Part shown: positions 25,133 through 33,510 of the stretch, one piece after another
Layout: every line of letters begins with the position of its first letter
How positions within the stretch are numbered: the stretch's first letter is position 1
Origin: Acidovorax sp. CCYZU-2555
GTDB lineage: Bacteria; Pseudomonadota; Gammaproteobacteria; Burkholderiales; Burkholderiaceae_C
Length of the DNA stretch: 64,000 nt
Reading direction: 5' to 3'
NCBI RefSeq assembly: GCF_018413525.1
Contig: NZ_JAHCDD010000005.1
Location: 1-64,000 of the forward strand
Notes under the pieces: generated by a model
What the model was told of the DNA's origin: nothing
Seen by the model: only the letters and a program-made list of their open reading frames with translations
The model's database searches: none
Made by a program: the position numbers and the translations under genes

Positions 25133-27235
25133 ATGCACCGCATCCAATCCCTCCGGGGTGAGTCTTTCACCTTTGCGCGCCCCACGCCGGTCGCCATCGC
25201 CTGCGCCACCCTGGCCGCCTGGGCTTTTTCGGGCCTGGCTTCGGCCCAGAGCGTGGCGCCGGCCGTGGCCGAGAACGCTTTGTCCGAAGTCACGGTCTCG
25301 GCCGGCGGCCTGGGCCAATCGGGCAGCGAGATGACCACGCCCGCGAGCGTGCTCGAAGGCCAGGAGCTGGTGCTGCGCCGCGAAGCCACGCTGGGCGAGA
25401 CGCTCAGCGGCGAGCCGGGCATCCAGTCCAGCCATTTCGGTGCGGGCGCGAGCCGCCCCATCATTCGCGGAATGGACGGCCCGCGCGTCAAGATCCTCAG
25501 CGACGGCGCCGAGCTGCACGATGCCTCGTCGATCAGCCCCGACCATGCTGTCGCCATGGAGCCCATGCTTGCCACCCAGATCGAAGTGCTGCGCGGCCCT
25601 TCGGCGCTGATCCACGGCGGCGGCGCGATGGGCGGCGTGGTCAACATTCTCGACAACAAGATTCCCACCAAGATTCCTGAAAAGGGCTACGAAGGCAGCG
25701 CCGAAGTGCGCTATGGCAGCGGCGCGAAGGAGAAAGCCGGGGCGTTCTCGCTGACCGGCGGCGCAGGCCAGGTGGCGGTGCATGTCGAAGGCCTCAAGCG
25801 CGACGCGGATGACTACCGCGTGGGCAGCGGCTGGGCCGACGGCAAGCGCGTGGGCGGCAGCTTCAGCCGCGGCGACTCCGGCAGCCTGGGGCTGTCGTGG
25901 ATTGGCACGCAGGGTTACCTGGGCGCGGCCTATACCCGCCAGGCAGCGCGCTACGGCCTGCCGGGCCACAGCCATGATTTCGAAGGCTGCCATACCCATG
26001 GCGATCACCTGCATTGCGGCAGCCACGATGGGCATGACCACGATGAACACGACCATGATCACGACCACGCGGAAAGCGAAGTGCCTGTGGTTGACATGGT
26101 CAGCGAGCGCGTGGACCTGCGCGGCGAGCTGCGTCAGCCGTTTGCGGGCGTGGCCGCCGTACGTTTGCGTGCCGGCGTCACCGACTACCGCCACGACGAG
26201 ATCGAGGAGGGCGCGATTGCCACGACCTTCACCAACAAGGCGCACGATGCGCGCGTCGAAGTCGAGCACCTGCCGATTGGCGGGCTGCGCGGCGTGGTCG
26301 GCATGCAGACCACCAATCGCAAGTTCAGCGCGATCGGCGAGGAAGCCTATGTGCAGCCGACCGAAACGCGGCGCAACAGCCTGTTCATTCTCGAAGAGTA
26401 CCGCTGGCAGGACTGGCGTTTCGAAGGCGCACTGCGCCACGAACGCCAGACCGCCGAAGCGCTGACTTCGGGCCTGGAGCGCAAGCACAGCGGCACTTCG
26501 GCGTCGCTGGGCGCGGTCTGGCAACTGGTGCCGGGCTACCAGCTCGCGACGTCTTTCACCCATTCGAGCCGTCTGCCCACTGTGGAAGAGCTCTACGCCC
26601 AGGGCTTGCACATGGCCACATCGACGTATGAGCGCGGCAATGCCGATCTGCAGCGCGAGAAGTCCAAGGCCTGGGACCTGTCGCTGCGCAAGACCGCCGG
26701 GCCTACGACGTTCAGCGTCAGCGCGTTCCAGCACCGCGTCAACAACTACATCTACGGTCGCACGCTCGACGAGCACGACGGCCTGCAACTGCTGCAGTAC
26801 AGCCAGGCCGATGCGCGCTTCACGGGCCTCGAAGGCCAGGTGCGACAGCGCCTGGGCAGCCATTGGGGCGTGACGCTGTTCGGCGACACCGTGCGCGCAC
26901 GGCTCGATGCCGGCGGCACCTTGCCGCGCATTCCTTCGGCACGTGTAGGCCTGCGCGTGGACGCGCGCTGGAACGGCTGGCAAGGCATGGCCGAGTGGGT
27001 GCAGGTGGGCAAGCAGAACCGCGTCGCGGAATTCGAGAGCACGACCGACGGCTACGGCATGCTGAACCTGTCGGCCAGCTACCAGATGCGCACTGCGGGC
27101 GGAACGCCCTGGCAGATCTATGTCAAGGGCCGCAACCTGACCGATCGCCTGGGCTATGCGCACACTTCGTTCATCAAGTCGGCTGCGCCGCTGATGGGGC
27201 GCAACATCACCGTGGGCGTGAAGATGGACTTCTAA
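25133..27235 (+). CDS. znuD: ZnuD-like TonB-dependent zinc receptor
   Basis: A 700-aa outer-membrane receptor. It has a signal sequence ending ASAQ, a plug domain (GEPGIQSSHFGAGASRPIIRG, VEVLRGPSALIHGGGAMGGVVN) and a 22-strand barrel ending in VGVKMDF with the terminal Phe. A long loop at about residues 280-320 is extremely His/Asp-rich (GHDHDEHDHDHDH) with two Cys, as in ZnuD, where it captures zinc at the surface. The ATG at 25133 is preferred over 25082 because it gives a proper signal peptide. Regulation by the nearby Zur is expected. Confidence 0.88.
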   Translation: MHRIQSLRGESFTFARPTPVAIACATLAAWAFSGLASAQSVAPAVAENALSEVTVSAGGLGQSGSEMTTPASVLEGQELVLRREATLGETLSGEPGIQSSHFGAGASRPIIRGMDGPRVKILSDGAELHDASSISPDHAVAMEPMLATQIEVLRGPSALIHGGGAMGGVVNILDNKIPTKIPEKGYEGSAEVRYGSGAKEKAGAFSLTGGAGQVAVHVEGLKRDADDYRVGSGWADGKRVGGSFSRGDSGSLGLSWIGTQGYLGAAYTRQAARYGLPGHSHDFEGCHTHGDHLHCGSHDGHDHDEHDHDHDHAESEVPVVDMVSERVDLRGELRQPFAGVAAVRLRAGVTDYRHDEIEEGAIATTFTNKAHDARVEVEHLPIGGLRGVVGMQTTNRKFSAIGEEAYVQPTETRRNSLFILEEYRWQDWRFEGALRHERQTAEALTSGLERKHSGTSASLGAVWQLVPGYQLATSFTHSSRLPTVEELYAQGLHMATSTYERGNADLQREKSKAWDLSLRKTAGPTTFSVSAFQHRVNNYIYGRTLDEHDGLQLLQYSQADARFTGLEGQVRQRLGSHWGVTLFGDTVRARLDAGGTLPRIPSARVGLRVDARWNGWQGMAEWVQVGKQNRVAEFESTTDGYGMLNLSASYQMRTAGGTPWQIYVKGRNLTDRLGYAHTSFIKSAAPLMGRNITVGVKMDF

Positions 27236-27264
27236 GGGGTCCTGAAGTGCCGGTTTTGGCTTAA

Positions 27265-27280
27265 CTGTATATCTGTACAG
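27265..27280. promoter_or_regulatory. LexA/SOS-type box between convergent genes
   Basis: CTGTATATCTGTACAG is a perfect CTGT-N8-ACAG. It lies between the znuD stop (27235) and the stop of the opposing recombinase-like gene (27298), so it is not in front of either start codon. Confidence 0.55.
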
Positions 27281-27297
27281 TTTGACGAAAAAGGCAC

Positions 27298-28383
27298 TTA
27301 CGACAGCCTTATGGGTTGCAGCGCATCGACGCAATGCTGCAGATGCGCGAGCGCGCGCACCTGCTCGACGCCTATGCGCTGCACCACTTCCGACGGCGCG
27401 ACGCCCGCATGCAGCCAGTGCACGATGGCCGTGTTGCGCAGCACCTGCGGGCCCATGCGGGCCAGGGGCAGAACGCGGTCCTGGCCGGCCTGCTGGGCCA
27501 GCGCAATCGTTTTGGAGGCGATGTGGAACAGCGCGCGAATGGTCAGCGGCCCGCCCTTGCGCGACTCGAACAGCGGCGCGCGCGGGGCCGCGGGCGTGCC
27601 GCTTTTGCGCCGGAACGCGAGCCAGGCGCGCAGCGCGGACTGCGTGGCCGGGGGCAGGGCCAGGCAGCGGTTCTGCGCGGCGCGCGTTCCTTCTATTTGA
27701 ATGAAAGACGGCTTGTCGTTGGCGGCCATCTCGGCCTGGCGCGCATTGCGCAGCGATCCCAGCGTCAACAGCCGCACTTCCTCGGGCGCAAGCGCGAGGT
27801 CATACAGCAGGCGCAATACCGCGTGGTCTCGCGCACCTTGCAGATCATCGCTGCCGGGAAAATGGCGGGGCAGGGCCTGCCACAGTGCAGGCGGCAGCAT
27901 ATGGCCCGTGGGTTGCTCGGGGGCAGGGCGTTCCATGGGATGCAAAGCCTGAACGGGGTTGTACGCTACCCATTCCTGCAGTAATGCATGCGCGTAGATG
28001 CGATCGAGCAGGCGCCAGTAGCGCCGGCGCGTGACTTCGCTGATCTGGCGCCCGGGCTGGTGGTGGGCGCGCTGGCCAGGGCGTATCTGCAGAAAGCGCA
28101 CGACATCTTCAGGCGTGGCTTCGTGCCAGGCCTTGCTGAAAGCAGCAGTGCGGTGCCCGGCGCGCGGCTTTTCTGCAGAAGTGGGAGCTTGACTCTGCAG
28201 ATGAAGAACCCAGGCATTCCACACCAGCGCATAGCCGCTGGCCGGCAACTCGGCGTCGGGCGTTTCATCTTCGGCGCGGCCGAGCTCGGCCTGCTGCCAA
28301 TGCACGAAGACCGCCGTCGCATCGGGCAGCGCTGCAGGTCGCGCGGATTGGCTTGCGGGGTGCGTGAGCTGTTCATTTCTCAT
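27298..28383 (-). CDS. Tyrosine-recombinase-fold protein with degenerate active site
   Basis: A 361-aa protein with a core-binding domain (WHEATPEDVVRFLQIRPG, RRRYWRLLDRIYAHALLQ) and a recombinase catalytic domain. Box I reads YDLALAPEEVRLL where active enzymes have TGLR-SE, so the first Arg is replaced. Box II reads MGPQVLRNTAIVHW (His lost, Arg kept); the following His reads IGVEQV and the Tyr position is ALAHLQH. The frame is intact and the length normal, so it looks conserved as protein rather than decaying DNA. It probably binds DNA without recombining it. Confidence 0.8.
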   Translation of the reverse strand: MRNEQLTHPASQSARPAALPDATAVFVHWQQAELGRAEDETPDAELPASGYALVWNAWVLHLQSQAPTSAEKPRAGHRTAAFSKAWHEATPEDVVRFLQIRPGQRAHHQPGRQISEVTRRRYWRLLDRIYAHALLQEWVAYNPVQALHPMERPAPEQPTGHMLPPALWQALPRHFPGSDDLQGARDHAVLRLLYDLALAPEEVRLLTLGSLRNARQAEMAANDKPSFIQIEGTRAAQNRCLALPPATQSALRAWLAFRRKSGTPAAPRAPLFESRKGGPLTIRALFHIASKTIALAQQAGQDRVLPLARMGPQVLRNTAIVHWLHAGVAPSEVVQRIGVEQVRALAHLQHCVDALQPIRLS

Positions 28384-28390
28384 TCATTGA

Positions 28391-28403
28391 ATGTAACTTA
28401 CAT
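28391..28403. promoter_or_regulatory. Palindrome before the recombinase-like gene
   Basis: ATGTAA-C-TTACAT, within AATGTAACTTACATG, ends 7 bases from the start codon at 28383. The same 15-mer recurs at 32284-32298. Confidence 0.5.
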
Positions 28404-28429
28404 GAAGTGGTTAATGGCTAGATTTCAAC

Positions 28430-28462
28430 GAAAAAGAAAAAATGCCATGCGCAAGCGCATGG
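28430..28462 (-). terminator. Terminator of pdxH
   Basis: CCATGCGC-aa-GCGCATGG, followed on the minus strand by CATTTTTTCTTTTT. A second perfect hairpin, ATGGGCATG-ttc-CATGCCCAT (28477-28497), precedes it directly after the pdxH stop. Confidence 0.85.
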
Positions 28463-28503
28463 ACCACATAAATTGGATGGGCATGTTCCATGCCCATAAG
28501 TCA

Positions 28504-29151
28504 TCAAGGAGCGAGGCGTTCCCGGGTCCATTCGCCGTTGTCCAGGCGGTAGCGCAGACGGTCGTGAAGACGGCTCTTGCGGCCCTGCCAGAATTCGAAG
28601 CGTTCGGGCACGAGACGGAAACCGCCCCAGTGCGGCGGCCGGGGAGGGGACAGCAGGAATTGCGCGCCATAGCGCGCCGCGTTGGCGACCAGCACGCCGC
28701 GCCCGGAAATCACCTGGCTTTGCGGGCTGGCCCAGGCGCCTATGCGCGAGTCGAGCGGGCGGCTCTGGAAATAGGCATCGCTTTGCTCGGCGCTGACTTT
28801 CTCCACCCGGCCTTCGATGCGCACCACGCGTTCGAGATCGACCCAGTGAAACTGCAGCGCCGCGAACGGATTGGCTTCGAGTTCACGGCCCTTGCGGCTG
28901 TCGTAGTTGGTGTACCAGACGATGCCGCGCTCGTCATAGCCCTTGATCAGCACGATGCGCGTGCTGGGGCGCTGGTCGGCGCCCACGGTGGCCAGCGTCA
29001 TCGCATTGGGCTCGGGCACCTGGGCATTCACTGCCTCCTGCAGCCATTGGTCGAACTGCTGCATGGGATTGGCGTGCGAAGCGTCTTCGCTGAGTTCCGC
29101 GCGCTCGTAACTTTTGCGCAGATCGGCAATGGAAGAGGAAATTTGGCTCAT
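28504..29151 (-). CDS. pdxH: Pyridoxamine 5'-phosphate oxidase
   Basis: A 215-aa FMN enzyme that oxidises PNP/PMP to pyridoxal phosphate. It has [27 protein letters not shown] (FMN and substrate contacts), [27 protein letters not shown], and the C-terminal [27 protein letters not shown] signature. ATG at 29151 is chosen as it gives [16 protein letters not shown], the usual N terminus. Confidence 0.97.
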   Translation of the reverse strand: MSQISSSIADLRKSYERAELSEDASHANPMQQFDQWLQEAVNAQVPEPNAMTLATVGADQRPSTRIVLIKGYDERGIVWYTNYDSRKGRELEANPFAALQFHWVDLERVVRIEGRVEKVSAEQSDAYFQSRPLDSRIGAWASPQSQVISGRGVLVANAARYGAQFLLSPPRPPHWGGFRLVPERFEFWQGRKSRLHDRLRYRLDNGEWTRERLAP

Positions 29152-29211
29152 GCCGCCATTGTGGAGCATGGCGGCATGCTGGATCGACACAGCCGCGAAG
29201 GCTGTGCCGTT

Positions 29212-29646
29212 TCAGGCGGCGCGCAGAGGGTCTGCGTTCGATCCCGCGGCATGCGCGCGGGAATTCTCCTGGATGAGCTCAATCTTGTAGCCATCCGGGT
29301 CGGTGACGAATGCGATCACCGTGCTGCCGCCCTTGACCGGACCGGCTTCGCGCGTCACATTGCCGCCCGCGGCCTTGATCTTCTCGCAGGCCGCGTAGGC
29401 ATCGGCCACGCCCAGCGCCACATGGCCGTAGGCCGTGCCCAGGTCATAGCTTTCCGTGCCCCAGTTGTAGGTCAGCTCGATCTCGGCCTGGCCGGGATTG
29501 CCGCCGTCATAGCCCAGAAACGCCAGCGAATACTTGTATTCGCTGTTTTCAGACTTGCGCAGCAGTTGCATGCCCAGCACATTGGTGTAGAAATCAATCG
29601 AGCGTTGAAGGTTGCCAACGCGCAGCATCGTGTGTAGGAATCTCAT
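29212..29646 (-). CDS. gloA: Lactoylglutathione lyase (glyoxalase I)
   Basis: A 144-aa VOC metalloenzyme converting the methylglyoxal-glutathione hemithioacetal to lactoylglutathione. It starts [26 protein letters not shown] (His5 ligand), with Glu in IELTYNWG, His in YGHVALGV and Glu in YKIELIQE, the complete Ni-type ligand set. A longer in-frame ORF reaching 29784 is not family sequence. Confidence 0.96.
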   Translation of the reverse strand: MRFLHTMLRVGNLQRSIDFYTNVLGMQLLRKSENSEYKYSLAFLGYDGGNPGQAEIELTYNWGTESYDLGTAYGHVALGVADAYAACEKIKAAGGNVTREAGPVKGGSTVIAFVTDPDGYKIELIQENSRAHAAGSNADPLRAA

Positions 29647-29704
29647 GCGTTCGATTGTGCCGCGAGATAAAGCCCTGTGCACCGACCTGAGCGTTGGCGT
29701 TGCT

Positions 29705-30043
29705 CTACCAGCCCCTGACAACGAGGGCCAGCGCCGCCACTGCCAGGCTCGCGCCCGCCAGGCGCAGCAGGTGGCGCGGAACATAGGCCAGTATCCAGCC
29801 CGTCACAATCGCGCCGACGGTCAGTACGCCGAACCAGGCCGTGGCAGCGACCGCGCCGCTCCAGCCCGAAGCCAGGCAGGCGGCCAGCGACAGGCTGAGC
29901 AGGGCGATTCCCGCCAGGCGCCAGGCCACGCTGGCTTTCGCCGCCAGCGTGCGGCCAAAGACCTGATCCTGGTGGCGCTCCATGGCAAGACTCAGGGCGG
30001 TGAAGGCGGGCAGGGCCAGGGCCCCGGCAATCCAGGCACTCAT
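29705..30043 (-). CDS. DUF3325 small membrane protein
   Basis: A 112-aa protein with three to four TM segments ([67 protein letters not shown]). The family occurs beside PepSY-type siderophore reductases and TonB receptors. Its ATG overlaps the end of the PepSY gene (30040-30043), so it is the last member of a three-gene coupled operon. Confidence 0.8.
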   Translation of the reverse strand: MSAWIAGALALPAFTALSLAMERHQDQVFGRTLAAKASVAWRLAGIALLSLSLAACLASGWSGAVAATAWFGVLTVGAIVTGWILAYVPRHLLRLAGASLAVAALALVVRGW

Positions 30044-31698
30044 GCTTGTTTCTCCGGTGACTGCGCCACGGGGCGCGGAATGCGCATGCCTGCTCCGCTG
30101 GCATTGCGCTGGGGTGCGGCAAGGGCCGCCGATGCGCCCAGCTTCCAGGCCGCGAAGCCGTGCAGTACTGCCAGCGCGAGCACCACCAGATCAAAGCCGG
30201 CGATGCCCCACTGGCCTCGCAGCATGGCGGCAGGAAGGGCCACGCCGCCCGTGGCCGCGTTCAGCAGCGGCAGCGCGGCAAAGGCGATGGCCGCGATCCA
30301 CAACTGCTCCAGCCAGGCGCGCCGGTGCGGGCGCAGCATCGCATGCAGCAGGCAAAGCCCCCAGACGGCAAAGAAACAGCGGATCTCCGTGTCGGCGCGC
30401 TGGGCGATGTCCACGGGTACCAGTCGATTGGCCCAGAAATAAGCGGCCGTGGCGACCGACAGACCGCCGATGGCGGCGATGTTCAGCACTTCGACCAGCC
30501 GGTGACCGCGCGGCGTACGGCCCAGCTTGCGGCGTTCGGGCAGGCGCTTGACGACCCACAGCACCATGCCCGAACCCGCCATCACGGTGCCGATCAAGCC
30601 CGAAAGAAACAGCAGCCAGCGCACTGCCGGGTCGGCAAACCGTCCCAGATGGATGCCCATGACCGCGCCGGAGACGGCCTGTGCGGCCGAGGTGGCACGC
30701 GCTTCGGGCGGGGTGCGCGGCGCTCCGGTGACGCCGTCGAACAGCAGCCGCTCGCCGCCGCCGCGCACCAGCGCGCGTGCGCCTTGTTCGCGCAACTCGA
30801 TGGTCGCGCCCGGCGTGCCGGGGCGCTGCACCACGATGCTGCCCACGCCGCGGTCCGGCCAGCGCGCCTGGGCCGTTTCCATCAACGGAGTGATGGCCGT
30901 CAACTGCGCGGGCTCGGCGGCCTGCGCCCGACCGCCGCGCGGCCCGCCTTCGCGTTCGCCCGCACCGGCAGCGGGGCAGCCGCGGCTTTCGGCGAAGTAC
31001 TTCTGCGTATCGCCGTTGTAGACCGCATCTATACCCCAGGGCATCAGCATGAACATCAGCAGCAACAGGCCGCTGAAGGTGATGATGATGTGGAATGGCA
31101 AGGCCAGCACCGCCGTGGCGTTGTGCGCGTCAAGCCATGAACGCTGACCCTTGCGCGGGCGGAACGTGAAGAACTCGGTGAAGATCTTCTTGTGCGTGAT
31201 CACGCCGCTGATGATCGCGACGAACATGAACATTGTGGCGATGCCGACGATCCAGCGGCCCCAGACGCGGGGCATGGCGTACAGCTCGAAGTGGAAGCGG
31301 TAGAGAAAGCTGCCGCCGCGGGTTTCACGCGGGTGCAGCACTTCGCCCGTGCCGGCATCGAGTTGCACGCGCTGGTTCCCCGCGCGCCCCGCAGCCGCGC
31401 CCGGCTTGCGCCAGCTTGCCTCGACCGCGGTCTGGCGTTCGCCGGGCAGATTGATGGTCCAGGTCGAGGCATCGGGCGCGAGCTTTTGCATCGTCGCCAC
31501 GGCGAGCGCGGCGGTCTGCGGGCCGGGCACCGATTGGTGCAGCTCCGGCCGCATCCAGTCGGTGATTTCGTCGAGAAAATAGCTCAGCGTGCCCGTGAAG
31601 AACACCGCATAGAGCAGCCAGCCCAACAGCAGGCCGCTCCAGGTGTGCAGCCATGACATGGACTGTCGCAGTCCTTCGGGTTTGCCATCGGGCCTCAT
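30040..31698 (-). CDS. PepSY-associated TM protein (ferric-siderophore reductase-like)
   Basis: A 552-aa inner-membrane protein with the SWLHTWSGLLLGWLLYAVFFTGTLSYF N-terminal signature, a periplasmic PepSY-like domain of about 150 residues and further TM helices with His pairs suited for heme (FHFELYAMP, LPFHIIITFSG). Homologues release iron from siderophores at the inner membrane. ATG at 31698 overlaps the DUF3649 stop. The extended ORF to 31968 is not used. Coupled to DUF3649 upstream and DUF3325 downstream. Confidence 0.85.
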   Translation of the reverse strand: MRPDGKPEGLRQSMSWLHTWSGLLLGWLLYAVFFTGTLSYFLDEITDWMRPELHQSVPGPQTAALAVATMQKLAPDASTWTINLPGERQTAVEASWRKPGAAAGRAGNQRVQLDAGTGEVLHPRETRGGSFLYRFHFELYAMPRVWGRWIVGIATMFMFVAIISGVITHKKIFTEFFTFRPRKGQRSWLDAHNATAVLALPFHIIITFSGLLLLMFMLMPWGIDAVYNGDTQKYFAESRGCPAAGAGEREGGPRGGRAQAAEPAQLTAITPLMETAQARWPDRGVGSIVVQRPGTPGATIELREQGARALVRGGGERLLFDGVTGAPRTPPEARATSAAQAVSGAVMGIHLGRFADPAVRWLLFLSGLIGTVMAGSGMVLWVVKRLPERRKLGRTPRGHRLVEVLNIAAIGGLSVATAAYFWANRLVPVDIAQRADTEIRCFFAVWGLCLLHAMLRPHRRAWLEQLWIAAIAFAALPLLNAATGGVALPAAMLRGQWGIAGFDLVVLALAVLHGFAAWKLGASAALAAPQRNASGAGMRIPRPVAQSPEKQA

Positions 31699-32042
31699 GC
31701 GCCGGCTCCTCGCAGTGCATGGGCCAGAGCGCCCAGCAGCGCCGCGGGAATGGCTATGCCCAGCCACGCGCGCCGCGCATTGGCGCAGCCGAAAGCCCAC
31801 AGGGCGGCGACGGCATGGGCGATGAAAGCGAGCATGGTCGCCCAGAGGACCGCGTCGACCGAACTGCTGCCGGAGCGGGCCAGCGCCAGTCCCACGCCCG
31901 CGGCGATCGCCGAAGACAGGGCATAGCCGCCGAATGCCGCCGCCAGCGCGCGCGAGGCGACGGCACAACGGTAACGGCCCATGGCGACTGCAGCCTTCTT
32001 GGGCCGCAGGCCCGGCTCTGGAATGGAAGCAACATCACTCAT
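31695..32042 (-). CDS. DUF3649 small membrane protein
   Basis: A 115-aa protein with hydrophobic segments (YALSSAIAAGVGLALA, LWATMLAFIAHAVAALWAFG, WLGIAIPAALLGALAHAL) and the conserved N-terminal RYRCAVASRALAAAFGGYA. The family occurs at the head of DUF3649-PepSY-DUF3325 operons. A Fur-like box lies about 90 bases upstream. It is probably an assembly or structural partner of the PepSY reductase. Confidence 0.8.
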   Translation of the reverse strand: MSDVASIPEPGLRPKKAAVAMGRYRCAVASRALAAAFGGYALSSAIAAGVGLALARSGSSSVDAVLWATMLAFIAHAVAALWAFGCANARRAWLGIAIPAALLGALAHALRGAGA

Positions 32043-32343
32043 TGCAAACCCGCGCATGCTGCCGGAGGCAAAGGGCACATACGCGCGCAGGGCTGCGCGC
32101 ATCCAGTGGAAATGGAACGTTCATGTTATGTATTGAATGCGAATAAGTCTCAATATATTACTTTCTCGTCATGTTTTTTTGAACGGGATGTAAAGTTGGG
32201 GAACTTTACCGAATGGGTATGCATGGTCGTGCGCTGCATCGGACGCAAAAAACGGCTTGCGCAGGCTTTCATGTGAGTTATTCAATGTAACTTACATGTG
32301 GTCTTGTTCTCGGCGGCGCGCCGAGAAACGTTGTTGCTCAAGT
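32043..32343. other. Intergenic region between two iron operons
   Basis: No gene. It holds the Fur-like box, the ATGTAACTTACAT palindrome (32285-32297), identical to that at 28391, and a hairpin CTCGGC/GCCGAG (32309-32325) with a weak U tract that may end the receptor-PepSY transcript. Confidence 0.6.
32133..32153. promoter_or_regulatory. Candidate Fur box of the DUF3649 operon
   Basis: The segment TTGAATGCGAATAAGTCTCA resembles the GAGA..TTATTCGCATT type of Fur site when read on the minus strand. It sits in an AT-rich stretch before the siderophore-reductase operon. Confidence 0.45.
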
Positions 32344-33504
32344 CTAGTTGCCCATGCTTCGCCTTTTCAGCCAGCGCAGCAGCCCGGTGATGCACAGCAG
32401 TGCCACACACAGTCCGCTCAGACCGATGGCCAGGCGTCCCGAAATGCCCAGGGATTTGCCGGAGTGCAAGGGGTACATCCAGACCAGAAACCGGTCCATC
32501 GGGGTGCCGCTCAGGTAGCCGAAGCGCCCCAGCAGCTCCCCCGTCTGGTCGTCGATGAAGACCTGCTCGTAGCGCACGCGCAAGGCTTGTTCGCGCATGC
32601 CGTGCTCCTTGAAGGCCACACGGTACGCGCCACGCGGCGCCAGGTGTCCCATGTACCAGGGCGCATAGTCCTGCGTTGCCTCGGGCAGCAATCTGCGCGC
32701 GGCGCTCAGCGCCTGTTCGGGCGTGAGCACCGATGCGGCGGGGCGTGGAGAATCCAGATGCGGCAGGCCCGCAATAGGGTGGGGCGAAATGGCACCGAAC
32801 AGACTGGCAACCGGCTTGAAGACTTCATTGCCCAGGTTGAGGTAGATGCCTGTGAAGGCCGTGCACAGGGCAAAAGGCAATACCCAAAGCCCCATGGCGC
32901 GGTGCAGATCGTTCACAAACCGAAAGCCTTTGCTCCCGGCCTTCACTTGCCATGCCGGCTTCCAGCGGCTCCAGAACTGGGACCAGCGTGCGGGCAGCGT
33001 CAGCACCAGGCCGCTGATCGACAGGAAGAGCCACAGGACGGCCATGGTGCCCAGCAGCTGATTGCCGATTCTGCCCGGCAGGGTCAGTGTGCGGTGGAAG
33101 CGGTTGATCCAGGGCAGCAAGTGGGCGCGATCCCATCGCCACCCGCCCCATTGGCGCGCCCCGAGCACCCGGCCGGAAGACGGGTCGACGAACAGGCGAT
33201 CGAAACCGAGCGCGGCCGTGCTGCCCTCCCGTGCCTGCACATGCATTTCGCTGGCTTGACCCAGTCTGGTGTCCAGCGGCAGCTGTGTGACACGCAGGCG
33301 TGGGTCCTGGGTTTGGATGCGCGCAATCAGCGCATCCAGCGGCAGCGCCGGCTGTGCGTTGCCGGTGCGAAACAGCGCGGGGTTCAGCGCCGCGTCCAGT
33401 TCATGCTCGAAGGCGATGATGCTGCCCGTGACGCTGCACGCCAGAAGAAGAATCGCGATGACCAGGCCGCACCAGCGGTGCAGCCTGCGCAGCAGGGCGC
33501 GCAT
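32344..33504 (-). CDS. PepSY-associated TM protein downstream of the receptor
   Basis: A 386-aa protein beginning MRALLRRLHRWCGLVIAILLLACSVTGSIIAFEHELD, the standard PepSY-TM start. Further TM helices include IGNQLLGTMAVLWLFLSISGLVLTL and a C-terminal LAIGLSGLCVALLCITGLLRWL. It follows the TonB receptor gene by six bases, so it is probably its cognate inner-membrane reductase. It is distinct in sequence from the 552-aa paralogue at 30040. Confidence 0.88.
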   Translation of the reverse strand: MRALLRRLHRWCGLVIAILLLACSVTGSIIAFEHELDAALNPALFRTGNAQPALPLDALIARIQTQDPRLRVTQLPLDTRLGQASEMHVQAREGSTAALGFDRLFVDPSSGRVLGARQWGGWRWDRAHLLPWINRFHRTLTLPGRIGNQLLGTMAVLWLFLSISGLVLTLPARWSQFWSRWKPAWQVKAGSKGFRFVNDLHRAMGLWVLPFALCTAFTGIYLNLGNEVFKPVASLFGAISPHPIAGLPHLDSPRPAASVLTPEQALSAARRLLPEATQDYAPWYMGHLAPRGAYRVAFKEHGMREQALRVRYEQVFIDDQTGELLGRFGYLSGTPMDRFLVWMYPLHSGKSLGISGRLAIGLSGLCVALLCITGLLRWLKRRSMGN

Positions 33505-33510
33505 CGCGTA

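Noticed and set aside
27282-27704. TTG-initiated ORF directly after the LexA box
   Set aside because: It is antisense to the recombinase-like gene and has Arg/Ala-rich composition typical of a shadow frame; kept only as a note in the LexA finding.
28430-28497. Possible small RNA from two consecutive hairpins after pdxH
   Set aside because: The first stem has a U tract and explains itself as a terminator; no promoter seen.
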